A stretch of DNA of 22,500 nt from Prorocentrum cordatum (Eukaryota > Sar > Dinophyceae > Prorocentrales > Prorocentraceae). Below the pieces are notes generated by a model. That model did no database searches and had not been told where the DNA came from. It was given only the letters and a program-made list of their open reading frames with translations. The position numbers and the translations under genes were made by a program. The stretch is from NCBI GenBank assembly GCA_963575745.1, contig CAUYUJ010014341.1, positions 338,168 to 360,667 of the forward strand. The letters run 5' to 3'. Positions 8,280 through 17,330 of the stretch are shown one piece after another; position 1 is the stretch's first letter; each line of letters opens with the position of its first letter.

Positions 8280-9089
8280 GCGCGTAGGAACCGAGAGGAG
8301 CACGGCAGACCATGACGAGGAGCACGGCAGACCAGGCTTAGGAACCGAGAGGAGCACGGCAGACCAAGACGAGGAGCACGGCAGACCAGGCACCAAGAGC
8401 GCCCTCAAGACGACGGAAAGGATGACCAAGACGAGGAGCACGGCAGACCAAGACGAGGAGCACGGCAGACTATGCCCTAAGAGTGCCCTCAAGACGGCCG
8501 AACAACGGCAGACCCCATAGGAGCACGGCAGACCACAGAAGAGCACGGCAGACCAACAGGAGCACGGCAGACCACACAAGAGCACGGCAGGCCACACAGG
8601 AGCACGGCAGACCACACAGGAGCACGGCAGACCACAAAGGAGCACGGCAGACCACACAAGAGCACGGCAGACCCCACAAGAGCACGGCAGACCCCACAGG
8701 AGCACGGCAGACCCCACAGGAGCACGGCAGAGCAGACCCAAAAGGAGCACGGCAGACCACACAGGAGCAAGGCAAACCACAGGAGCACGGCAGACCACAC
8801 AGGAGCACGGCAGACCCCACAGTAGCAAGGCAGACCCCAAAGGAGCACGGCAGACCACCGGAGCACGGCAGACCACACAGGAGTACGGCAGACCCCACAT
8901 GAGCACGGCAAATCCCAAATGAGCACGGCAGACCACAAGAGCACGGCAGACCACACAGGAGCACGGCAGACTCCACAGGAGCACGGCAGACCACAAAGGA
9001 GCACGGCAGACCACACAGGAGCCCGGCAGACGCCACAGGAGCACGGCAGACGCCACAGGAGCACGGCGGAACCCACAGGAGCACGGCAG

Positions 9090-9153
9090 ACCGCGCGCGG
9101 GTACAACATAAACGCGCCTTTTTGTTGTACCCCGAACGCCGCTGGCGTTTCCC
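9090..9153. other. Two-hairpin island inside the 20-bp array, copy II
   Basis: Same GTACAACA...TGTTGTAC and AACGCC-GCT-GGCGTT arms as 5636-5700. The only clear differences are CGCGCGGG for CGCGCAGG upstream and one extra T in the first loop. Confidence 0.7.
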
Positions 9154-9310
9154 CAACAGGAGCACGGCAGATCTCACAGGCGCGCGGCAGACCCCAAATG
9201 AGCACGGCCGACCACAGGAGCACGGCAGACCCCAAATGAGTACGGCAGACCCCAAAAGAGCACCGTAGACGCCTCAGGAGCACGGCTGACCACACAGGAG
9301 CACGGCAGCC

Positions 9311-10035
9311 TGGGCCGGTTCCGGCGCCGGCCGGCGCCGGAAAATTGAATTCCGAGGCGGTGCCGAAAAAAGGCCACTCCAAGACATATTTTTCTTTCGA
9401 AAATATTGATTTTCTGCTCCCGGCGCCCGGGAACCCCTTCCGGGCCGCTTCTGGCACCCGGGCCGGCGCTCGAGCCAAACGCCCGGGCCAGCACCCGGGC
9501 CAGCGCCCGGGCCGGTTCCGGCGCCGGCCGGCGCCGGAAAATTGAATTCCGAGGCGGTGCCGAAAAAAGGCCACTCCAAGACATATTTTTCTTTCGAAAA
9601 TATTGATTTTCTGCTCCCGGCGCCCGGGAACCCCTTCCGGGCCGCTTCCGGCACCCGGGCCGGCGCTCGAGCCGAACGCCTGGGCCAGCACCCGGGCCAG
9701 CGCCCGGGCCGGTTCCGGCGCCGGCCGGCGCCGGAAAATTGAATTCCGAGGCGGTGCGGAAAAAAGGCCACTCCAAGACATATTTTTCTTTCGAAAATAT
9801 TGATTTTCTGCTCCCGGCGCCCTGGAACCCCTTCCGGGCCGATTCCGGCACCCAGGCCGGCGCTCGAACCGAACGCCCGGGCCGGCACCTGGGCTGGCGG
9901 CCGAGCCGGATCCAGCGCTGGCGTCGGCTCTGGCCGTCGCCGGAAAAATTGAATTCCGAGGCCGCGCTAACAAAACTCATCCAAACAGATTTTTCGAAAG
10001 TGCATCATTTCTGCTCCCGGCGCTCGGAGGCTTCT
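9311..10035. repeat. 197-bp satellite, copy II (four units plus a diverged fifth)
   Basis: Unit starts at 9341, 9538, 9735 and 9945, each exactly 3314 bp from a copy I unit. The array begins abruptly inside a unit, at GGGCCGGTTCC, directly after a 20-bp repeat ending GGCAGCC. This is a sharp recombination-type junction. Confidence 0.95.
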
Positions 10036-10218
10036 GCGTCTCAAGGAGAGGTGGAGCAGACATTAAAGGAGGTAAAAGCAAGCACACGAACGCTATGGAC
10101 GCGCGATGCGCTGCCACAAGCCAGCTTCCCGCAAGATCGGTCCAGAGTGGGAGGGGACGGAGCTGGGCGGGTGATGGACCACCAGAGCACTGCTCCAGCC
10201 TTCCCTCAGCCCTGGGTC
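10036..10218. other. Linker between satellite and second 20-bp array, copy II
   Basis: Duplicate of 6721-6904, offset 3314. No gene recognised. Confidence 0.6.
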
Positions 10219-10626
10219 TGCTGACCACACAGGAGCACGGCAGACCACACAGGAGCGCGGCAAACCACAAAGGAGCAAGGCAGACCCCAAATGAGCACGG
10301 CAGTCCACACGTTCGCACGGCAGACCGCACAGGAGCACGGCAGACCGCACATGAGCACGGCAGACCAAGAAGGAGCACGGCAGACCACACAGGAGCACGG
10401 CAGACCACACAGGAGCACGGCAGACCACACAGGACACGGCAGACCCCACGGGAGCACGGCAGACCACACAGGAGCACGGCAAACCACACAAGAGCACGGC
10501 AGACCATACAGGAGCACGCCAGACCACACAGGAGCACGGCAGACCACACGTTCGCACGGCAAACTCCACAGGAGCACGGCAGACCCCAAAGGAGCACGGC
10601 AGACCACAGGAGCACGGCAGACCGTC
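10219..10626 (+). repeat. 20-bp minisatellite array, second array of copy II
   Basis: Unit-by-unit duplicate of 6905-7312, including the same atypical units. The whole array was therefore copied as a block. Confidence 0.95.
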
Positions 10627-10866
10627 TTCGAGGCCTCTTGGGCCGTCTTGGGGCCCTCTTGGAGCCATCTTAGCCGTCTTGGAGGCCATCTTGGCCGTCT
10701 TGGAAGACATCTTGGGCGTCTTGGAGGCCTCTTGCGCCGTGTTAGGGCCCTCTTGGGACCGTCTTGGGGACTTCTTGGGCCGTTTCGGGGCCATCTTGAA
10801 GGCCTCTTGGGCGATCTTAAAGCGATCTTGGGGGCCTCTTGGGCCGTCTTGGGCCGTCGGAACGCG
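10627..10866 (+). repeat. 15-bp CTTGG minisatellite, copy II
   Basis: Duplicate of 7313-7555. The last bases differ by a small indel (CGTCGGGCGCGG versus CGTCGGAACGCGG), which shifts the inter-copy offset from 3314 to 3315. Confidence 0.92.
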
Positions 10867-10988
10867 GCAGGCCATCATTTAGTCTGTTCTGTTGCGTTTA
10901 TGGGTTTCTCTGACGTTCTCGCCAATACGGTCTCTGACGCACGTGGTGGATAAAAAACGGCGCTTCCCGTTCTTGTCCGGTCAGGTTC
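10867..10988 (+). repeat. Shared end block of the composite element, copy II
   Basis: Near-identical to 7556-7673 up to TCAGGTTC. Then the sequence diverges: copy I continues into TAACTAAGG, while this copy continues into CGGAAAAATGGCCG and the motif. Confidence 0.75.
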
Positions 10989-10992
10989 CGGA

Positions 10993-12465
10993 AAAATGGC
11001 CGTTTCGCTCGAGACATCCTCGATAAATCGGCTCTGGAGGGGACTCCGAACCGGCATTATCTTGGAGTCGCTCCTGGAGGGCTTCAAAACGGCCCCAAAG
11101 AGCCCTCAAAGGCCCAGGGGGCCCCCGACGCGGCCCAAGAGACCCCCAAGAGGCCCCCCAGAGGCGCCCAGATGCCCCCCAGAGCGCGCGAAGAGGCCCC
11201 GGGACTGGCCAAGAGAGCCCCAAAACAGTCCAAGAGAACGCCAAGACAGCCCACGAGAGCCCCCACACACCTCGAGACACTCCCGGACAGTCCAAGAGGG
11301 TCACATTAGCCTCCAAGAGGCTCCTAAAACGTTCCGAACGGCCCCAACAATTGCCGTTTCGCTCGAGACCTCTTCAACAAATCGGGTTCGGAGGGGACTC
11401 CGAACTGGCATTGTCTTGGAGTCGCTCCCGGAGAGCTTCAAAACGGCCCGAAAGAGCCCCAAAAGGCTCCCCAGGGGACCCCCAAAACGGCCCAAGAGAC
11501 CCCCAAGAGGCCCTGAAGAGGCGCCCAGAGGCCCCCAAGAGGCGCCCAGAGGCCCCCCCGAGCGCGAGAAGAGGCCCCAGGACTGGCCAAGAGAGCCCCA
11601 AGACGGTCCAAGATAGCTCCCGGAGAGCTTCAAAACAGCCCGAAAGAGCCCCAAAACAGGGGACCCCCAAAACGGCCCAAGAGACCCCCAGAACGGCCCC
11701 GAAGAGGCGCCCAGAGGCCCCCAAGAGGCGCCCAGAGGCCCCCCCGAGCGCGAGAAGAGGCCCCAGGACTGGCCAAGAGGGCCCCAAGACGGTCCAATAT
11801 AGCGCCAAGACAGCCCAAGAGAGCCCCCACAGACCCTCGAGAGACGCCTGGACAGTCCAAGAGGGTCACAGAAGCCTCCAAGAGGCTCCCAAAATGCTCT
11901 CCACGGGCCCCACTCAGGCCCCCAGAGCCCCACGACAGTCCAAGATAACGCCAAGACAACCCAAGAGACCCCCACAGACCCTCGAGAGACGCCTGGCCAG
12001 TCCAAGAGGGTCACAGGTTTTTGAAAAATGGCCGTTTCGCTCGAGACATCCTCCAAACATCGGCCCAAAAGGGGACTCCGCATCGACGTCGTGTTCGAAT
12101 CGCTCTTGGAGGGCTTTCCAAAGGCCCAAGGGAGGCCCAAAAGACGCCCCGGAGAGCCCCAGGAGCGCCCAAGAGCGCCCCAAGAAGACCCCAAGAGACC
12201 CCCAAGAGCGCTCCAGGAGCCACCCAGACAGCTCACAAGAACCCCAAGACGGCCCGAGAAGGGCCAAGAAAGCCCCAAGAGACTCCCGGGAGCGCCCCAG
12301 GAGGCCCCCAGCGCCGAGACGGCCTAAGAAAGCTCCCAGAGAACCCCACGACGCGCCCAGACAGCCCAAGAAGACCCCAGAAGCCCATAAGAGGACCCAG
12401 AGGGCCCCCAAGAAGCCCCCAACAGGCCCCAAGAGAACCCCGCGCGGTGCCAGGAGCAACATCTT
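10993..12465 (-). repeat. Reverse-oriented CTTGG family array with three motif-led units
   Basis: The plus strand is a T-poor mosaic of CCAAGAGGCCCCCAGAGG and CCAAGACGGCCC. The motif TTCGCTCGAGAC starts at 11004, 11358 and 12036. After each motif come GGGGACTCCG and TTGGAGTCGCTC-like blocks and then the CCAAGAG array. The middle unit is double length because about 170 bp is internally duplicated (about 11430-11620 versus 11620-11790). Frames such as MAVSLETSS (plus) and LERNGHF (minus) are motif translations. No family recognised. Confidence 0.88.
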
Positions 12466-12488
12466 TCCCCAATTATCTCATACTGTCC

Positions 12489-12491
12489 TTT

Positions 12492-12528
<37 letters not shown>

Positions 12529-12715
12529 TCATCGCCCTCCGCATTCCTCCTCGTGCTCGCCCTCGTTCTTTTCGTCCTCGTCCTTGTGCTTCTCTTCCTC
12601 CTCGTTTTTTCTCATGCTCCTCTTTGCTATCCTCACGTTCGCCACGTCGTCCTCGTCATCGACTCCTCGTTATCCTCGCCTTCCTGTTCTTCTTCGCCCA
12701 AAACGCCCATTAGAC
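12489..12715. repeat. (CGT)n microsatellite grading into a CT/CGTC-rich tract
   Basis: Near-pure GTC triplets at about 12489-12530, then degenerate CCTCGTCCTTG-type pyrimidine-rich sequence to about 12715. Confidence 0.9.
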
Positions 12716-12718
12716 TAC

Positions 12719-12750
12719 AGCGCCGCTTCCCGTTCTTGTCCGATCAGGTT
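12719..12750 (+). repeat. Isolated third copy of the composite end sequence
   Basis: CGCTTCCCGTTCTTGTCCGA (12724-12743) followed by TCAGGTT matches the last bases of 7673 and 10988 but sits next to unrelated DNA on both sides. This is what a mobile or recombinogenic end would look like. Confidence 0.65.
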
Positions 12751-12764
12751 GGATCCACCCCTAG

Positions 12765-13409
12765 GTGATGGACAGATTTCTCGCGAAGGGGCCGTCGCGA
12801 GGGGAACAGCGGGTGAAAGGGGTGCGAGGGGGGGGGCGGGGCGGCAGGACAAGGCAGCAGGCGGTGCGGGGGCCCCGTGGGCAGGAAGGGGGGGAGACAG
12901 CGACCGCAGTTGAGAGCCAGAAGGCGAGCCGCCAGAGCGGTGCAGCAAGCGGCCGCAAGGCAGGAGCGGCCGACCTGTCGGTGCGCGGGACGAGGGGTCC
13001 CCGCGGGTGCGGGCGGCAACCGTGCAGAAGGCGGCCGCCCAGGGCGCGGGCGGCCAGGGGGATAACACGGCGGGGGCGGACAGGCAGAGAGGGGCCAGTC
13101 GAGGGTGACGGCGGCGGGACGTCCAGACGGACGGAGCCATGGGCGGCAGGCTCCGCGAGAAGCAGCCACGAGGTGCACGGGCGCGAGTTGACGGGGGCGC
13201 CCAGTGAAGGGGGAGATAATCTCGGGCTGGACGGCAGGGGAGAGCGACCCAGCGAAAAAAGAGGCCTGCAGGGGAACCTCGGGCTGGGCGAGGACCGGGC
13301 GCGACAAGTCCCTGGATGGTTGCCGCGTCGGGAAGGCGGAGCGTCGCCCACTGTGGTCCCATTCGGGAACGGAGTCCAGGAACTCCCTGAGATGGGCGTC
13401 GGTGTGTAG
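12765..13409 (+). other. Unassigned 214-codon Arg/Gly-rich open frame, probably fortuitous
   Basis: The peptide is Arg/Gly/Ala-rich with no domain I recognise. The DNA is very GC-rich, and three minus frames are open across the same interval (for example 12715-13362 and 12744-13307), so the open frame is not informative. The interval holds no tandem repeat that I can see. Confidence 0.1.
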
Positions 13410-13452
13410 AGGTAGGGGTTGGCGTGTCTTTACGCCTCCAACCAGGCTAGTA

Positions 13453-13650
13453 TTGTGGAGGACGATCAGTGGAGAGGAAGCATGCTGCCAAATGATTTCC
13501 AGATGTTTAGAACATGTGTTTAAAACTGTTTAAACATGTAAAAAACAGGTTTCAAACATTTTCAGGATATTTTCCGACATTTTCTAACACATGTTTAATC
13601 GATGACAGGACTGTTAGGGTGTCCTTTGTCGTGGCATCCACAATGCTAGG
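13453..13650. repeat. Interspersed element, copy 1 (about 195 bp, diverged)
   Basis: Begins GTGGAGGACGATCAGTGGAG, continues AGGAAGCATGCTGCCAAA, has an AT-rich middle with several ACATGT/AAACATGT words, and ends GGACTGTTAGGGTGTCC-TTGTCGTGGCAT. It aligns over its whole length with 14415-14611. Because the two copies diverge throughout, they look like independent old insertions. No coding capacity. Confidence 0.75.
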
Positions 13651-13659
13651 ACCGCGCTC

Positions 13660-13870
13660 CCGAATCCACGAGCGCCACGCGCTGGGGGGGGGGGGCGCCG
13701 CGGCCGCGAGGGTGGGAAGCACGCAGGGCTCGAGAGCCCAGTGCTCCTCCTCGGCGGCGGGCAGTCGGCAGCAGCAGGCGCGAGCCTGCAAGCCGACGCA
13801 CTGAGCCGTAGGACGGGGGGGGGACGGGCGCCGTCGGCCCACGACGGCGTAGTGTGAAGTCGGGCCTGTC
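13660..13870. other. GC-rich stretch with long G runs
   Basis: Contains G runs of 9-13 at about 13684 and 13816. The segment near 13810-13860 (GGACGGGCGCCGTCGGCC) resembles 14206-14246, so it is probably a partial relative of the 231-bp repeat below. The following 13871-14010 is AT-rich with nothing recognisable. Confidence 0.55.
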
Positions 13871-14014
13871 CCTCCACAGGGGGAACATTCAGAAGTAGTC
13901 AAACAATAGACTGGGGACGATTCCAGGGTATTTTTTACAATTTTGAAGTATTGTTTGAGTATTCTTCATTTTTCGTCGAAAATCCCCCCTGGTAGGGGGA
14001 CACGCCCGACGTAA

Positions 14015-14400
14015 GACTGGGCCGCGGCCGAGGTCGCGAGCGGGCCGGAGGCGGAGCGGCAGGAGGGCCCCCGTGGCTCGCCAGGGGTGGGGGGGCCGAC
14101 GGCCGTGGGGGGGGGGAGCCGTGGCCATCTTGGGGCCATCCTGGGGGCCGGGCGCCTCGCCCCGCGCGCTTTAGGGGCTCTCTTGGGGGGGGGGGGCTGG
14201 CCGAACGACGGGGGGGGCGGGCGCCGTCGGCCGGCGGCGTGGCGTGACTGGGCCGCGGCCGAGGTCGCGAGCGGGCCGGAGGCGGAGCGGCAGGAGGGCC
14301 CCCGTGGCTCGCGGGGGGGGAGGCCGACGGCCGTGGGGGGGGGAGCCACGGCCAGCTTGGGGCCATCCATGGGGCCGGGCGCTTCGCCCCGCGCGCCTGA
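14015..14400. repeat. 231-bp GC-rich tandem duplication with G runs
   Basis: GACTGGGCCGCGGCCGAGG occurs at 14015 and 14246, followed in both by the same sequence of about 65 bp and by CCGACGGCCGTGGGGG and GGGGCCAT blocks. Each unit has several G runs of 8-12, so G-quadruplex formation is plausible. Confidence 0.85.
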
Positions 14401-14414
14401 GAGGGTTCTCGGGC

Positions 14415-14611
14415 TGTGGAAGGCGATCAGTGGAGAGGAAGCGTGCTGCCAAAGAGTTTCCAGAGGTCTGAAAGATGTTTCAGACATGTCTTGGATGTTT
14501 AGAACAATGTGCCTGACACATTTTTAGGACACGTTTTACACATCTGAAGCACACTTTAAACTCAATGGTAGGATTGTTAGAGTGTCCCTTGTCATGGCAT
14601 TCACAGCTCCT
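14415..14611. repeat. Interspersed element, copy 2 (about 195 bp, diverged)
   Basis: Begins GTGGAAGGCGATCAGTGGAG and ends GGATTGTTAGAGTGTCCCTT-GTCATGGCAT, matching copy 1. A weaker third match may lie around 14940-15027 (CATGTTTGG ... CGCATTCACG). A SINE- or MITE-like element is possible, but I see no A- and B-box pair or terminal inverted repeats. Confidence 0.75.
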
Positions 14612-14788
14612 GGGGGGTTTGCACCGGCTTTTCGGGGGCCTCCGCCCCGAATTTGGCACTTGCGAGGTCCGCAGACCCCCCTGGGTCCGCCCTCGCGCGC
14701 GCGGATCATATACAAATAAGTACATGTCTTCCTCCGAATTATTGTGTGAGGGATTTGATATCCCTGGGGCCCATCGGGCCAGCGTTTT
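14612..14788. other. Short stretch without a recognised gene
   Basis: Non-repetitive and GC-rich, then AT-rich next to the TTG tract. No motif or gene recognised. Confidence 0.4.
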
Positions 14789-14844
<56 letters not shown>

Positions 14845-14845
14845 G
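14789..14845. repeat. (TTG)n microsatellite
   Basis: About 18-19 uninterrupted GTT/TTG triplets. Poly-Val, poly-Leu, poly-Cys and poly-Asn peptides here are translations of the repeat. Confidence 0.98.
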
Positions 14846-15655
14846 AGAGTAGCCGCCGCCACCAAGTCTTCATATTTAGAGCAATGCCCGCCGGTGGAGG
14901 GAGAGAAAGAAGAAGCTAGAAGAGGAACGCTCAGACAACATGTTTGGAATCTTCCTTTGCTGCTCTGCATGTTGCCCGCAGTCTGCCATGTTTCGCGAAC
15001 CATCGCATTCACGATTGATTCACCAGCAGGGGCCAACCACGTGGTACGACGGACGCTCTGCGGCGCAAGTGTATACGTGGGGCGATGGGGTTGCAGAGCT
15101 CCACAGTTCGCGCGTGAGGCGCGTGCATACTCGGATGCTCAGTCCAGGTTCTAGGATGCCTAACGTAGTATCGTCTCGGTGATGGATGGTGTGCAATGTG
15201 GGCGTAAGTATGTGGGGTGTACCTGGGCCCTGAGTGACAATTCACTAAGGCATACCCTGACTGAGCTCATGAGCTTCCACTTTGCACTGTGTGTGCGTTA
15301 GTTGGGCCAGCACCCATAGGCGGGCCAGGGAAGGATTGCAAGGGGGAAAGAACACGTTCTCATTTAGTTTTCTACTCTTCTGGGGAGCCCTTGGCCACAT
15401 TTAAGTGATGCTCGTGGTTGTGTGTGCGTGTGTGGGTAATGTGTGGGGTGGACTTTGGTGAAGGATGAGGGTTTGCTGCTGTGTCTTGGCGTAGATACCA
15501 TCGAGAGGGTATGGTTTCACAGGGTGCAGCAGGCTCTTGCCATCTCATCTAATCCCCTGGTGCTATTTCGTTTTGCAGGCATTTCACCCTCTTCCCTCAT
15601 TTTCATCGTCCGTCTTCTCATCCACTGTGACATATCTGGTGATACCCATGAAGGA
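14846..15655. other. Single-copy-looking stretch with no recognised gene
   Basis: No tandem repeat. The longest frames are 121 codons (14789-15154, starting in the microsatellite) and 80 codons. None has a recognisable domain. TTTTGCAG at about 15573 resembles a splice acceptor, but no matching exon can be argued. Confidence 0.4.
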
Positions 15656-16003
15656 TGATGCATGCTGCTGCTGATGCTGATGCTGCTGCTGATGATGATG
15701 ATAATGGTGATGATGCTGATGATGCTGATGATTAGGATGACGATGATGATGTTGGTGATGATGGTCATGATGACGACGATATGTTGAGGGCGAGGATGAT
15801 GATGAGGATGATGATGAGTATGAGGATGAGTATGAGGATGATGATGCTGATGATGAATCTGATGATGATGCTGATGATGATGATGCTGATGATGATGCTG
15901 CTGTTGATGATGCTGATGATGATGCTGATGATGCTGATGATGATGCTGCTGATGATGATGAGGATGCTGATGATGATGAGGATGCTGATGCTGATTATGG
16001 TGC

Positions 16004-16036
<33 letters not shown>

Positions 16037-16247
16037 GGATGAGGATGATGAATAGGATTAGGATGAGGATGATGATGATGAGGATGAGGATGAGGTTGAT
16101 GATAAGACTGATGATGATGATGCTGATGATGACGATGATGAGGAGGATGATGAGGAGGATGAGGATGAGGATGATGATGATGATGATGATGAGGATGATG
16201 AGGATGATGAGGATGATGATGATGACGAGGAGGAGGAGGAGGAGGAG

Positions 16248-16284
<37 letters not shown>

Positions 16285-16291
16285 GTAGTGG

Positions 16292-16349
<58 letters not shown>

Positions 16350-16350
16350 C

Positions 16351-16427
<77 letters not shown>

Positions 16428-16524
16428 GGTGGTGGTGGTGGTGGTGGGGTGGGTGTGGTGGTGATGCTAAAGAAAGTTTTTTCAATTCAAGTGCTCCTTC
16501 AGGGGCTCGCACCCTATTCCCCAA
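15517..16524 (-). other. 335-codon His/Gln/Pro-rich open frame over the GAT microsatellite
   Basis: The frame starts at an ATG in non-repetitive DNA (16524) and reads MGNRVRAPEGALELKKLSL. It continues through His-rich sequence with scattered Gln, Pro, Asn and Arg (ATC/CAT/CAC triplets), shifts to Ile-rich near 15780, and ends in MHHPSWVSPDMSQWMRRRT and a short unique tail. Most of the length is simply the microsatellite read in one phase. A His-rich protein cannot be excluded, but there is no domain or splice evidence. Confidence 0.12.
15656..16450. repeat. Long GAT/ATG microsatellite ending in (TGG)n
   Basis: Imperfect GATGATGCTGATG triplets, then near-pure (GAT)n at about 16255-16410, then (GGT)n at about 16412-16446. 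Substitutions create GCT, GAG, GTG and TAT triplets, but triplet phase is kept over about 670 bp, so length changes were almost all multiples of three. Confidence 0.96.
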
Positions 16525-16574
16525 ATAGTGCTTGCACTTGGGCCTTCTTTATTCTTCTCTATGGACATCATCTG

Positions 16575-16950
16575 GTGTGGCGGTCTGGCGTCTGGCGGAT
16601 ATGTTGCCGCCGTCGCCGCCCAGTCGCCGCCTCGTCGCCGGCCGTCGTCTGGGCCGGTGTGGCGGTCTGGCGGCTATGTTGCCGCCGTCGCTGCCCCGTC
16701 GCCGCCTCGTCGCCGCTCGTCGTCTGGGCCAGTGTGGCGGTATGCTGTCTATGTTGTCGCCGTCGCCGCCCCGTCGCCGCCCCGTCGCCGCCCCGTCGCC
16801 GCCCGAGGTCTGGGCCAGTGTGGCGGTCTGCTGGCAATGTTGTCGCCGTCGCCGCCCTGTCGCCAGCCCGTCGTCGCCCGTCGTCTGGGCGAGTGTGGCG
16901 GTCTCGCCGCCCTGTCGTCGCGTCGTCGCCGCCTCGTCGCCGCCACAAAC
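16575..16950. repeat. 75-86-bp GTCGCC-rich minisatellite, five copies
   Basis: GTGTGGCGG starts at 16575, 16657, 16732, 16818 and 16893. Between landmarks are CCGTCGCCGCCNCGTCGCCG strings. Unit length changes are not multiples of three. Confidence 0.9.
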
Positions 16951-16959
16951 GTTGCTCCA

Positions 16960-17330
16960 CATAGATTGCACAGCATAGATTGGACCACATGGATTAAACA
17001 ACATTGATTGCACCACACATTCATCTATACACATATGTCTATTGCACCGCATTTGTTGCTCCTTATCGATTGCATCGTAGTCATTGCGCTACATATATTG
17101 CACCACATACATTGCACAACATCTGTTTTACACCATCTATGGTATTACATATATTGCACAACGTAAGTTCCCTTTATATTTATAGATATATTGCACAACA
17201 TCTATTTCACATCATATATGGTACCACACATATTGCACAGCATAAGTTGAAACACGTAGTTTGCACTGCATATGTTGCTCCACATAGTGCACCACAGTTT
17301 GTTCCCCATAGACAGCACCACATAGGAAAC
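16960..17330. repeat. Degenerate 16-17-bp minisatellite (CACATANATTGCAC)
   Basis: Many repeats of CACATATATTGCAC-like words, for example at about 17088-17104, 17148-17160, 17187-17200 and 17225-17240, with drifting spacing. AT-rich, unlike the surrounding GC-rich families. Confidence 0.8.

Larger units (their letters stand above)
8125..9310. repeat. Expanded 20-bp array with inverted units, first array of copy II
   Basis: Begins with head-to-head units (8129-8167 and 8204-8279), then direct units. At 8280-8480 longer linkers are inserted: GACGAGGAGC, AGGAACCGAGA, and two forms of AGAGYGCCCTCAAGACG. A regular direct 20-bp array follows to 9310, with the two-hairpin island at 9090. Confidence 0.92.
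7716..10988 (+). repeat. Composite repeat element, copy II (3.27 kb)
   Basis: Second copy of the element at 4807-7673. Differences: a shorter (TA)n tract, a first 20-bp array about twice as long (8125-9310 versus 5247-5815), one fewer 197-bp unit, and inverted 20-bp units at 8131-8259. The second halves differ by very few bases (for example near 6863/10177 and 7054/10374), implying recent duplication or sequence homogenisation. Confidence 0.85.

Noticed and set aside
8489-9980. Minus 494-codon open frame as a gene
   Set aside because: Same reason: it spans the 20-bp array and the 197-bp satellite and changes peptide repeat type at the array junction at 9311.
11351-12913. 520-codon plus frame as a Pro/Arg/Lys-rich protein
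   Set aside because: It runs through the T-poor CCAAGAG array, an internal duplication and the CGT microsatellite; T-poor DNA rarely contains stops, and the frame crosses unrelated repeat types.
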